From assembly GCF_040045035.1 (NCBI RefSeq), contig NZ_JBDZDS010000001.1:186001-250000 (forward strand): 64,000 bases of DNA, given 5' to 3'. Position numbers and translations under genes: made by a program. A model generated the notes under the pieces. The model saw only the letters and a program-made list of their open reading frames with translations, was not told the DNA's origin and searched no databases. The stretch is from Pseudaminobacter sp040045035 (GTDB lineage Bacteria > Pseudomonadota > Alphaproteobacteria > Rhizobiales > Rhizobiaceae). Of the stretch, positions 53,120-61,035 are shown one piece after another (the first letter of the stretch is position 1; each line of letters opens with the position of its first letter).

Positions 53120-55078
53120 GTGGAACAGATGGACAAGAAGAAAACCTTCAACGTCGGCTATTTCATCGCCGCCTTTCTGGCCATCAGCCTCCTCCAATTG
53201 TGGCTGACATATCGGTCGGTGGAGCAGGTTTCCTACACCGACCTCATGCAACTCGTGGCGCAGGGCAAGGTGGCATCTGTCACCCTGACGGAGACGATGA
53301 TCGAGGGGCAATTCAAGGAGCCCCAGAACGGCAAGACGATGTTCGTGACAAATCGCGTCGACCCGACCGCAGCGGCGGTCTTCGACAAGGCCGGCGTCAA
53401 GGTATCCGGGGCCAGCGACAGCAACTGGCTGACGGTACTCCTGTCCTGGGTTGTTCCGCTGCTGATCTTCGGTGGGCTCTGGTTCTACCTGTTTCGCGGC
53501 GTCGCGGGCAGGCAGGGCATGGGCGGGTTGATCAATATCGGCAAGTCCAAGGCCAAGGTCTATCTCGAGCGCCAGACCGGAGTGACTTTCGATGACGTCG
53601 CCGGTGCCGACGAAGCGAAGGCCGAGCTGCAGGAGGTCGTTTCCTTCCTGAAGGACAAGGACAGGTACGGGCGACTGGGTGCGCGCATTCCCAAGGGCAC
53701 GCTGTTGGTCGGCCCGCCCGGCACCGGCAAGACGCTGATGGCGCGTGCCGTGGCCGGCGAGGCCGGCGTGCCGTTCTTCTCCATTTCAGGGTCCGAGTTC
53801 GTCGAGATGTTCGTCGGCGTGGGCGCTGCCCGCGTGCGCGACCTGTTCGAGCAGGCGCGGCAGGCGGCCCCTTGCATCATCTTCATCGACGAGCTCGACG
53901 CGCTTGGCCGGGCGCGCAGCCCGTTCGCGGGATATGGCGGCGGCGACGAGAAGGAGCAGACGCTGAACCAGCTGCTCTCCGAGCTCGACGGCTTCGACCC
54001 TCGCGTCGGCATCGTTCTGCTTGCGGCGACCAACCGGCCCGAAATTCTCGACGCGGCGCTGCTGCGTGCCGGTCGCTTCGACCGACAGGTCGTGATCGAT
54101 CGGCCCGATCGTGAAGGCCGCGTGGCGATCCTGAAGGTGCATATGAAGTCGATAACTGTCGCGCCGGAGGTCAGCCTCGAAGAGATTGCAGGCATCACGC
54201 CCGGCTTCACCGGCGCCGATCTTGCCAATCTCGTCAACGAGGCCGCGATTTTCGCGACAAGAAGGGGCGCAAGCGAGGTCGAGATGGTCGATTTCACCAA
54301 CGCCGTCGAGCGCATCGTCGCCGGCTCGGAGAAGAAGAGCCGTCTGCTGAGGCCCGACGATCGAGAGCGGGTCGCCTATCATGAGATGGGTCACGCGCTT
54401 GCTGCGACCGTGCTCAAGGGGGCGGACCCGGTCCGGAAGGTGTCGATCATTCCGCGCTCCATCGGCTCGCTCGGATACACGCTTCAGCGCCCGACAGAGG
54501 ACCGCTTTCTGATCACGGCGGCCGAACTGAAGGACAGGATGGTTACCTTGCTGGCCGGACGTGCGGCGGAAGATATCATCTATGGGGAAATCTCGACGGG
54601 TGCGGCCGACGATCTCGCCAAGGCCACCGACATCGCCCGGCAGAGCGTCACGCGCTTCGGCATGAGCGATACGGTCGGACAGGCTGTGCTGGAGGAGCAG
54701 AGATCGCAGTGGCTGGGTGACCAGCAACCACCTGCCATGCATCCCAAGGACTACTCCGAGGCCACCGCCCGCGAGGTCGATCTCGCCGTCCGCAAAATGA
54801 TCGACGACGCGTATGAGGCGGCAAAGGACCTCTTGCGGTCCCGACTGACCGATCTGAAGGCCGGCGCGCGGCTGTTGCTCGACCGCGAAACCATAACCCC
54901 CGCCGACTTCCCGCCGCTGCAACGCCCGGATGAACGGCCCCCGGACGCCGAGACGAAAACGCCCCCGCCGGGGCCCGGCGATCAAACGCGGTTGCGTCTG
55001 CATTGCGACCACTGGGAGGACTTCGGGGCATCGAATAGCAGCGGCCATCGCGATTCCTCAGGGCGGTGGCGACCGTGA
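53120..55078 (+). CDS. ftsH: FtsH-type membrane AAA+ metalloprotease (accessory paralogue)
   Basis: About 652 residues from GTG 53120 (AGGA seven bases upstream; ATG 53129 is an alternative). Two helices flank a periplasmic domain (YFIAAFLAISLLQLWL; LLSWVVPLLIFGGLWFYLF). The AAA domain has Walker A GPPGTGKT, pore FVGVGAARVRDLF, Walker B IIFIDELDALG and SRH region ATNRPEILDAALLRAGRFDRQV. The protease has HEMGHA zinc ligands. It is embedded in the FNR-box cluster rather than next to tilS, so I take it as a second FtsH. The last ~45 residues, after TPADFPPLQRP, are proline-rich then atypical in composition and may not be conserved. Its stop overlaps the next GTG. Confidence 0.93.
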   Translation: MEQMDKKKTFNVGYFIAAFLAISLLQLWLTYRSVEQVSYTDLMQLVAQGKVASVTLTETMIEGQFKEPQNGKTMFVTNRVDPTAAAVFDKAGVKVSGASDSNWLTVLLSWVVPLLIFGGLWFYLFRGVAGRQGMGGLINIGKSKAKVYLERQTGVTFDDVAGADEAKAELQEVVSFLKDKDRYGRLGARIPKGTLLVGPPGTGKTLMARAVAGEAGVPFFSISGSEFVEMFVGVGAARVRDLFEQARQAAPCIIFIDELDALGRARSPFAGYGGGDEKEQTLNQLLSELDGFDPRVGIVLLAATNRPEILDAALLRAGRFDRQVVIDRPDREGRVAILKVHMKSITVAPEVSLEEIAGITPGFTGADLANLVNEAAIFATRRGASEVEMVDFTNAVERIVAGSEKKSRLLRPDDRERVAYHEMGHALAATVLKGADPVRKVSIIPRSIGSLGYTLQRPTEDRFLITAAELKDRMVTLLAGRAAEDIIYGEISTGAADDLAKATDIARQSVTRFGMSDTVGQAVLEEQRSQWLGDQQPPAMHPKDYSEATAREVDLAVRKMIDDAYEAAKDLLRSRLTDLKAGARLLLDRETITPADFPPLQRPDERPPDAETKTPPPGPGDQTRLRLHCDHWEDFGASNSSGHRDSSGRWRP

Positions 55079-56058
55079 AAGCGATGGTGCTGGAGGCGGT
55101 CGGAAAGCCGCTGGTGCTGAAGGAACGGCCCGATCCGCGCCCGGGCAAAGGCGAAGTCAGGCTCGAGGTCGAAGCCTGCGCCGTCTGTCGCACGGACCTC
55201 CACGTTGTCGACGGCGAGCTTCCCCATCCTCGGCTTCCGCTCGTTCCCGGCCATGAGATCGTCGGCCTGGTCGATGCGGTCGGTGAAGGTGTGGACGAGG
55301 CGCGGCTCGGCCGGCGCGTCGGCGTGCCTTGGCTTGGGTACAGCTGCGGCGTGTGCCCTTACTGCCGAGCTGACATGGAGAACCTGTGCGACAGCCCGCT
55401 GTTCACCGGCTATACGCGCGATGGCGGCTTTGCCACCCATGTGGTGGCCGATGCCGCCTATGCCTTCGATCTCGACATGGAAGCCGACCCTGTGTCGCTC
55501 GCGCCGCTGCTCTGCGCAGGCCTGATCGGCTGGCGTTCGCTCAGGAAGGCGGGCGAGGGCAGACGGATCGGCCTCTACGGCTTCGGTGCCGCCGCCCACA
55601 TCATCGCCCAGATCTGCGTCTGGCAGGGGCGGGAGGTGTATGCCTTCACGCGGCCGAACGATCTCGAGGCGCAGCGTTTCGCGCTTGAACTGGGCGCGGT
55701 CTGGGCGGGCGCTTCCGACGCGCAGCCACCAAAGCCGCTGGATGCCGCGATCATCTTCGCGCCTGTCGGCAGTCTGGTGCCCGCCGCGCTGCGGGCGGTC
55801 CGCAAGGGCGGCCGCGTGGTTTGCGGCGGCATCCACATGAGCGACATACCCTCCATGCCCTACGCGCTGCTGTGGGAGGAGCGGGAGCTGGTCTCCGTGG
55901 CCAATCTCACACGCAATGACGCAGCCACTTTCTTTCCCGTCGCACGCGAGGCAGGGGTGCGCACCCATACGGTGACCTACCCGCTCGAGCAGGCCAACAC
56001 CGCACTTGCCGATCTTCGCGCCGGGCGTTTCAGCGGAGCGGCGGTGCTGGTTCCTTGA
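55075..56058 (+). CDS. Zinc-dependent alcohol dehydrogenase family protein
   Basis: 327 residues starting at GTG 55075, which overlaps the ftsH stop as GTGA. Catalytic zinc ligands: ACAVCRTDLHVVDG and PGHEIVG; structural zinc cysteines in CGVCPYCRADMENLC. The Rossmann domain has GLYGFGAAAHI, a variant of GxGxxG. It matches the adhA-like subfamily (TIGR02822) found in stress regulons. It may reoxidise NADH by reducing aldehydes when oxygen is low. The cluster position behind an FNR box supports this, but substrate is unknown. Its end overlaps the convergent kinase gene by 29 bases. Confidence 0.9.
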   Translation: MKAMVLEAVGKPLVLKERPDPRPGKGEVRLEVEACAVCRTDLHVVDGELPHPRLPLVPGHEIVGLVDAVGEGVDEARLGRRVGVPWLGYSCGVCPYCRADMENLCDSPLFTGYTRDGGFATHVVADAAYAFDLDMEADPVSLAPLLCAGLIGWRSLRKAGEGRRIGLYGFGAAAHIIAQICVWQGREVYAFTRPNDLEAQRFALELGAVWAGASDAQPPKPLDAAIIFAPVGSLVPAALRAVRKGGRVVCGGIHMSDIPSMPYALLWEERELVSVANLTRNDAATFFPVAREAGVRTHTVTYPLEQANTALADLRAGRFSGAAVLVP

Positions 56059-57586
56059 GCGTTTTGTGGGCACTGCCCAAGGACAAAATTTTGTCGGCCG
56101 TCGAGCTGGGCGGCCCCACGGCCGCCACACGCTGCCACCCGAGTTCACCCACGCTTCGTCCCAGCTGTCCTTGCAAAACCTCGACCGTCGCGTCGGACGG
56201 CCCTCGCACCCGTTCGCGCACGCGTTGCAGCAAGGTGCCAGTATCTGCTTCCAGCCAGACGCCTGTGAAGGTCGCTGCCCCTTGCCTGGCCGCCGTTTCG
56301 ATCAGCAGGCGGTTGTCCGGCCGGTCGAAGACCGCATCGGCGACCACAGAGCCTCCGGCGGCGAGAATGGCACGGGCCCGGTCGCAAAGCGTCCAATAGA
56401 CCTTTGCCGAAACATCCGGCTGGTAGGCCGCGACGTCCAACCGGGTTTCGGGCGAGACCCCGAACATGGCCTTGCGGATGCGGTCGCTCTCAAGAATGCG
56501 TGCGCCCGGCGGCGGCCCGACCCAAGGTGCGAGCACCTCCGCCACGGTCGACTTGCCCGAGCCGCTCAGGCCACCGATCGCGACGAGGTGGGGCGGGCTG
56601 TCGACCAGAAGCGAGAGCGCGAGCTCGAAATAGGAGCGTGCCCTCGCGACGAGTTCTTCGGACGCTGCGTCGCTTTCCTCGACCTGGGTGGCGGTGACGT
56701 GAGCGCGGACGGCGGCGCGAACCGCCATGAAGAACGGCAGCAGCGGAAAGCCGTCGTCGTTGTCCGTCTCGTCGAGATAGCGGTTCATGACCAGGTTGGC
56801 GAAATGGGGCAGGCCGCGATGCCAGAGGTCCATCAGCAGGAAGGCGAGGTCGTAGAGAACGTCGACCGTGGCGATCTGGTCGTTGAACTCAATGCAGTCG
56901 AACAGCCGCGGCTCCCCGCCGAACAGGCAGATGTTGCGCAGATGCAGGTCGCCATGGCAGCGGCGGATCCTGCCTTTGGCGACGCGGTCGTCGAGCAGGG
57001 GAGAACAGCGTGCCAGCGCGTTCTGGAAACTGGCGACGAAGGCGCTCACTTCCTCGGGTCGAAACACGTGGCTCGTGGCAAATCCCGCTTCGTTGATGTC
57101 CAGCACGGCCTGCATGTTCGCCGGGCCGCCGACATGGGCAATTGGTGCCTGCTCATGGAACCGGGCGACCGTGCGCGCGACCTCGGTCATCAGCTGCGGC
57201 GTAAGCGCGCCTGCCATCGCCATCCGGTCGAACAGGCATTCCTGGTCGAACCGCACCATCTCGACCACCGCGTCCAACGTCTCGCCGTCGCCCGTGAAGG
57301 CCAGTTCGCCGGCCTGGTTGCGGCCAATGCGGCGGACTCCGAGATAGAGCCCGGGCGCTGTCGCCGAATTGAGCGCGACCTCCTTTTCGCAGGCGGCCAG
57401 GCGTAGCTCCGGCGTGGAGAAGTCGACATAGGGCAGCTTCACCGCCCGCTTCATCTTGAACGCCCGGTCACCGGCAAGGAAGATCAGCGAGATGTGCGTC
57501 TCCATCACCTCGACCGGACTGTCGATGCCATAGGAGCGCGGCTCTTTCAGAAAGGCGATAACCTGGCTCTGGTCGTCGACGATCAT
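56030..57586 (-). CDS. Bifunctional phosphotransferase/AAA P-loop kinase fusion
   Basis: About 518 residues. The N-terminal ~330 form an aminoglycoside-phosphotransferase/choline-kinase-like fold (RRCHGDLHLRNICLFGG with catalytic Asp; LFDCIEFND as the metal motif). The C-terminal ~180 are an AAA_33 kinase with P-loop GGLSGSGKST, an LESDRIRKAMFG segment and a C-terminal helical lid. Such fusions are annotated as aminoglycoside phosphotransferase plus ATP-binding protein; the true substrate is unknown and resistance should not be assumed. Start is uncertain: ATG 57586 or upstream TTG 57613. FNR/FixK box 57653-57666 lies just upstream. Confidence 0.85.
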   Translation of the reverse strand: MIVDDQSQVIAFLKEPRSYGIDSPVEVMETHISLIFLAGDRAFKMKRAVKLPYVDFSTPELRLAACEKEVALNSATAPGLYLGVRRIGRNQAGELAFTGDGETLDAVVEMVRFDQECLFDRMAMAGALTPQLMTEVARTVARFHEQAPIAHVGGPANMQAVLDINEAGFATSHVFRPEEVSAFVASFQNALARCSPLLDDRVAKGRIRRCHGDLHLRNICLFGGEPRLFDCIEFNDQIATVDVLYDLAFLLMDLWHRGLPHFANLVMNRYLDETDNDDGFPLLPFFMAVRAAVRAHVTATQVEESDAASEELVARARSYFELALSLLVDSPPHLVAIGGLSGSGKSTVAEVLAPWVGPPPGARILESDRIRKAMFGVSPETRLDVAAYQPDVSAKVYWTLCDRARAILAAGGSVVADAVFDRPDNRLLIETAARQGAATFTGVWLEADTGTLLQRVRERVRGPSDATVEVLQGQLGRSVGELGWQRVAAVGPPSSTADKILSLGSAHKTLKEPAPPLR

Positions 57587-57652
57587 TGCGGCAAGCGCCC
57601 CGTCCACCTGCAATTTGGGCGGTCAGTCTGCCGCTCGCGGCGTCGCAGAACA

Positions 57653-57666
57653 TTGATCCCGGTCAA
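57653..57666 (-). promoter_or_regulatory. FNR/FixK-type box upstream of kinase fusion
   Basis: TTGAT-CCCG-GTCAA matches the FNR/FixK consensus in both half-sites, with one change in the second. Its centre is about 73 bases from ATG 57586 on the minus strand. A class II start site would be near 57618, though no clear -10 is seen in that direction. Confidence 0.7.
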
Positions 57667-57697
57667 GACACTGCGCATCCGCCGACGGCTGGCAGCG

Positions 57698-57739
57698 TTG
57701 ACGCGGATCAAGGAACAGCCAGCCTGTTTTGGGTATTTT
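57698..57739 (+). promoter_or_regulatory. FNR/FixK box and class II promoter of hsp20
   Basis: TTGAC-GCGG-ATCAA at 57698-57711 is an FNR/FixK-type box. TATTTT at 57734-57739 fits a -10. A start at the A of 57746 puts the box centre exactly 41.5 bases upstream, the class II position, and leaves a 51-base leader carrying AGGAGG before hsp20. Confidence 0.8.
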
Positions 57740-57796
57740 GCGGTGAAACGGAGTGCGTTTCCATCGCCTGCAATCGCACAAGGAGGTAACCGTAAG

Positions 57797-58264
57797 ATGC
57801 GTGCGCCTCTGCCATCGCTTTGGGATCACGTCGGCAAATCGTCAAGCCTGGGCAATCTTCGGCAGGAAATCGACAGACTGTTCGAGGATTTCTCGCGAAG
57901 CGTTCGCGGCTCAGCGCCCTTTGCTGGCTCCGGGCTGGTGCCCGACATGGATATCCATGATACGGAAAAAGAGGTGATACTCGGCATCGAGCTGCCGGGC
58001 GTCGACGAGAAGGACATTACCGTCTCGGTTTCCGGCCAGGCCGTTACGATCTCGGGCGAAAAGAAGTCCAAGTTCGAGACGAAGGGCGGCGACAACTTCC
58101 GCAAGGAGCGCAGATACGGAGAGTTCTCCCGGTCGGTCACCTTGCCGTTCACCATCGATCCGGACAAGGTCGACGCGAGGTTCGCCAGGGGCGTCCTGAC
58201 AGTGACGATCCACAAGCCCTCCGAAGTCGTCCAGCAAACCCGGAAGATCCCGATCATAAGCTGA
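57797..58264 (+). CDS. Hsp20/alpha-crystallin small heat-shock protein
   Basis: 155 residues from ATG 57797 (AGGAGG at 57781-57786). A variable N-terminus is followed by the alpha-crystallin domain at about 48-145: VPDMDIHDTEKEVILGIELPGVDEKDITVSVSG, FRKERRYGEFSRSVTLPFTID, and the GVLTVTIHK strand. A short C-terminal extension (RKIPIIS) holds the I-x-I anchoring motif. It is an ATP-independent holdase that keeps unfolding proteins soluble. An FNR/FixK box with correctly spaced -10 predicts induction by oxygen limitation rather than by heat alone; no ROSE-like thermosensor leader is apparent. Confidence 0.93.
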   Translation: MRAPLPSLWDHVGKSSSLGNLRQEIDRLFEDFSRSVRGSAPFAGSGLVPDMDIHDTEKEVILGIELPGVDEKDITVSVSGQAVTISGEKKSKFETKGGDNFRKERRYGEFSRSVTLPFTIDPDKVDARFARGVLTVTIHKPSEVVQQTRKIPIIS

Positions 58265-58294
58265 TAGACGGCGATTGCCCGCGCACACCGTGCT

Positions 58295-59350
58295 TCAGGA
58301 GCTGGCCGGTTCGAGAAAGGCCGGCTCGCTGGGGATTGCCGTCTTCAAAACATTGCCTTTCAGCCTGAGCGCAAGTGGCGTCTCGCCGAAGCGCTTGCGA
58401 AACGCCCGGCTGAGATGCGAGGCGTCGCAGAAGCCCGACTCGGTCGCGATCGCGGCGATGGAACGCTCCGACTGCTGCACGAGGAAACGGGCATGCTCCA
58501 GCCGGATCATGGTGCAGGCCGCCATCGGCGAGGTCTGCAGCGCCGCCTGGAACCGGCGCTCGAGCTGGCGCTTGTTGACGGCCATGCGCTGCGCAAGCTC
58601 GGCCACCGTGTAGGGCGTGTCCATGTTCTGCTGCATCAAGAGCAGCGCCTTCTTCACCATCGGGTCGTTGGTGTGGAGGTCGAGCGGAATGCCCGGCTGC
58701 GGGGTTTCCGCGATTTCAGCCTCGTCGAACATCATGATGTGCAGGCTCTTGGTCGCCTGCGCCTTGCCCACATGCCGCTCCACCAGGAAGGCGGCCAGAT
58801 GCGCCGAGCTGGCGCCACCCGAGCACGTCAGCCGGTCGCGGTCGACGACGAAGATCTGGTCCGACACAGGACGCAGCCCGTCGAACTGTTCGAGGAAGTC
58901 GGCGTGATGGAACCAGCTGACGCAACAGCGATAGCCGTTCATCAGCCCGGCCTGGTGCAGGATGAACGCCCCGGTGCACACGCCCACCAGCGGCACGTTC
59001 GCAGCCCCGGCCTTGCGCAGGAAGTTGTTGTGCTGCGCGTTGGCGCTGGGGATCTCGTCCATCAGCCCGCCGACCACGACGATGTAGTCGAACTTCCTCG
59101 GGTCGCCGAATCGCTCCTGCGGTTGCACCGAAACGCCGCAGCTCGATTGGACCGGGTGGCCGTCATCCGACAGCACCGTCCACTTGCACAGGATGGGCCG
59201 GCTGCGATCGCCCTCGTCGGCGGCGAGCCGCAGCACGTCGACGAAGTTGGCGAAGGCGCACAGCGTGAACCGGCGCGCCAGGATGAAACCCACTGACAGC
59301 CGTGCCTTCGGCTCCTTTGCGTCGAGTGGTTTCTGCAGCCTGTCGACCAT
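58295..59350 (-). CDS. GlxA-type AraC family regulator with DJ-1/PfpI domain
   Basis: 351 residues from ATG 59350. The N-terminal ~190 form a glutamine-amidotransferase-like DJ-1/PfpI sensor (VGVCTGAFILHQAGLMNG), and the C-terminal ~100 an AraC DNA-binding domain (AELAQRMAVNKRQLERRFQAAL; IATESGFCDASHLSRAFRKRFG). Relatives GbdR, CdhR and SouR control glycine betaine, carnitine and sarcosine catabolism. It is divergent from soxB by 115 bases, so it most likely activates sarcosine oxidase genes. Longer frames up to 59575 are antisense to soxB. Confidence 0.92.
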   Translation of the reverse strand: MVDRLQKPLDAKEPKARLSVGFILARRFTLCAFANFVDVLRLAADEGDRSRPILCKWTVLSDDGHPVQSSCGVSVQPQERFGDPRKFDYIVVVGGLMDEIPSANAQHNNFLRKAGAANVPLVGVCTGAFILHQAGLMNGYRCCVSWFHHADFLEQFDGLRPVSDQIFVVDRDRLTCSGGASSAHLAAFLVERHVGKAQATKSLHIMMFDEAEIAETPQPGIPLDLHTNDPMVKKALLLMQQNMDTPYTVAELAQRMAVNKRQLERRFQAALQTSPMAACTMIRLEHARFLVQQSERSIAAIATESGFCDASHLSRAFRKRFGETPLALRLKGNVLKTAIPSEPAFLEPASS

Positions 59351-59465
59351 GTTTCCCTGCCTTGAACGGCTGTCGCAAATCTCTCTTTCAATTGACGCAT
59401 ACATCCTGTGCAAGATCAACGGTCGCGTCGATACTTGGGGCACTTTCCATCGGGAGGAGCTTCCA
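59351..59465. promoter_or_regulatory. Divergent promoter region between regulator and soxB
   Basis: 115 bases between the regulator and soxB. GGGAGGAG ends six bases before the soxB GTG. I cannot mark the AraC-type binding repeats with confidence. Confidence 0.45.
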
Positions 59466-60719
59466 GTGACCCAGTTTTCCTGGGCGTCGCTTTTGCGTAA
59501 CGCCTTGACCGGCCACAAGAATTGGCAGCCGCAGTGGCCGAATGCCGAGCCCAAGTCGGAGTACGACGTCATCATCGTCGGCGCCGGCGGCCATGGCCTC
59601 GGCGCGGCCTACTATCTGGCCAAAGAGCACGGCATCACCAATGTCGCGGTGATCGAAAAGGGCTGGCTCGGCGGCGGCAACACAGGCCGCAACACCACCA
59701 TCGTTCGTTCGAACTATCTCTATGACGAAAGCGCGATGCTCTACGAGCATGCGATGAAGCTCTGGGAAGGGCTCAGCCAGGAACTGAACTACAACGTCAT
59801 GTTCTCGCAGCGCGGCGTGATGATGCTGGCGCATAACGTGCACGACATACAGAGCTTCAAGCGCCACATCCATTCCAACCGCCTGAACGGTATCGACAAC
59901 GAGTGGCTGACGCCGGAGCAGGCGAAGGAATACTGCCCGCCGCTCAATCTCTCTCCCAATGCGCGCTATCCGGTCATGGGCGCGGCACTGCAGCGGCGCG
60001 GCGGCGTTGCCCGCCACGATGCGGTTGCCTGGGGCTATGCCCGCGGCGCGGCAGCGCGCGGCGTCGACATCATCCAGAACTGCCCGGTGACCGCGATCCG
60101 CCGCGATGCCTCGGGCAAGGTCACCGGCGTGGAGACGGCAAAGGGCTTCATCCGTGCCAAGAAGGTGGCCGTGTCGGCCGCCGGCAACACCTCGGTGGTG
60201 ATGGACACGGCCGGCGTTCGGTTGCCGCTGGAGAGCTTCCCGCTGCAGGCGCTGGTGTCGGAGCCGGTGAAGCCGGTGTTCCCCTGCGTGGTCATGTCCA
60301 ACACGGTGCACGCCTATATCAGCCAGTCGGACAAGGGCGAACTGGTGATCGGCTCGGGCACCGACCAGTATGTGTCCTACAGCCAGCGCGGCGGGCTGCC
60401 GCTGATCGAGCACACGGTCTCGGCGATCTGCGAGGTGTTCCCGATCTTTACCCGCATGCGCATGCTGCGCAAATGGGGCGGCATCGTCGACGTCACGCCC
60501 GACCGCTCGCCGATCCTCGGCAAGACGCCGGTGCCGGGCCTCTACGTCAACTGCGGCTGGGGAACCGGCGGCTTCAAGGCGACGCCGGGCTCGGCCCACG
60601 TCTTCGCCCACACCATCGCGCGCGACGAGCCGCACTGGATCAATGCGCCGTTCACGCTCGAGCGCTTCACGACCGGCCGGCTGATCGACGAGGCCGCGGC
60701 CGCGGCCGTGGCGCACTGA
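59466..60719 (+). CDS. soxB: Sarcosine oxidase beta subunit
   Basis: 417 residues from GTG 59466 (GGGAGGAG upstream); the longer frame from 59184 is antisense to the regulator. A DAO-type flavoprotein: dinucleotide-binding YDVIIVGAGGHGLGAAYYLA at 33-52, EKGWLGGGNTGRNTTIVRSNYL, and the C-terminal GLYVNCGWGTGGFKATPGSA. In the heterotetrameric enzyme this subunit demethylates sarcosine to glycine and formaldehyde equivalents, which the alpha subunit transfers to tetrahydrofolate. Starts the soxB-soxD-soxA run. Confidence 0.95.
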   Translation: MTQFSWASLLRNALTGHKNWQPQWPNAEPKSEYDVIIVGAGGHGLGAAYYLAKEHGITNVAVIEKGWLGGGNTGRNTTIVRSNYLYDESAMLYEHAMKLWEGLSQELNYNVMFSQRGVMMLAHNVHDIQSFKRHIHSNRLNGIDNEWLTPEQAKEYCPPLNLSPNARYPVMGAALQRRGGVARHDAVAWGYARGAAARGVDIIQNCPVTAIRRDASGKVTGVETAKGFIRAKKVAVSAAGNTSVVMDTAGVRLPLESFPLQALVSEPVKPVFPCVVMSNTVHAYISQSDKGELVIGSGTDQYVSYSQRGGLPLIEHTVSAICEVFPIFTRMRMLRKWGGIVDVTPDRSPILGKTPVPGLYVNCGWGTGGFKATPGSAHVFAHTIARDEPHWINAPFTLERFTTGRLIDEAAAAAVAH

Positions 60720-60732
60720 GGGAGGTTCCGCA

Positions 60733-61035
60733 ATGCTTCTGATCCGTTGCCCCTACTGCGAGGCCGAGCGGCCCGAGGTCGAGTTCGCCTATGGCGGCGA
60801 GGCCCATATCGCAAGACCCGCCGACCCGTCCACTTTGACCGACGAACAGTGGAAGGACCATTTGTTCATCCGTACCAATCCGCGCGGCACGCATTTCGAG
60901 CGCTGGCGCCATGTGCACGGTTGCGGCCGCTTCTTCAACGCCGTCCGCGACACCGTGAGCGACAAGTTCGTGACCACATACAAGGCGGGCCTGCCGCGCC
61001 CGACCGAAGCCGAGCTCGAGGGAATGCGCAAATGA
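60733..61035 (+). CDS. soxD: Sarcosine oxidase delta subunit
   Basis: 100 residues. Zinc ligands are visible: Cys6 and Cys9 in IRCPYCEAERPE, and His60/Cys64 in RHVHGCGRFFN. The delta subunit helps assemble the heterotetramer. GGAGG lies before ATG 60733, 13 bases after the soxB stop, and its own stop overlaps soxA by four bases, confirming one operon. Confidence 0.95.
   Translation: MLLIRCPYCEAERPEVEFAYGGEAHIARPADPSTLTDEQWKDHLFIRTNPRGTHFERWRHVHGCGRFFNAVRDTVSDKFVTTYKAGLPRPTEAELEGMRK

Noticed and set aside
57797..58264. ROSE-type RNA thermometer before hsp20
   Set aside because: The 51-base predicted leader has an exposed AGGAGG and no complementary hairpin that would mask it.
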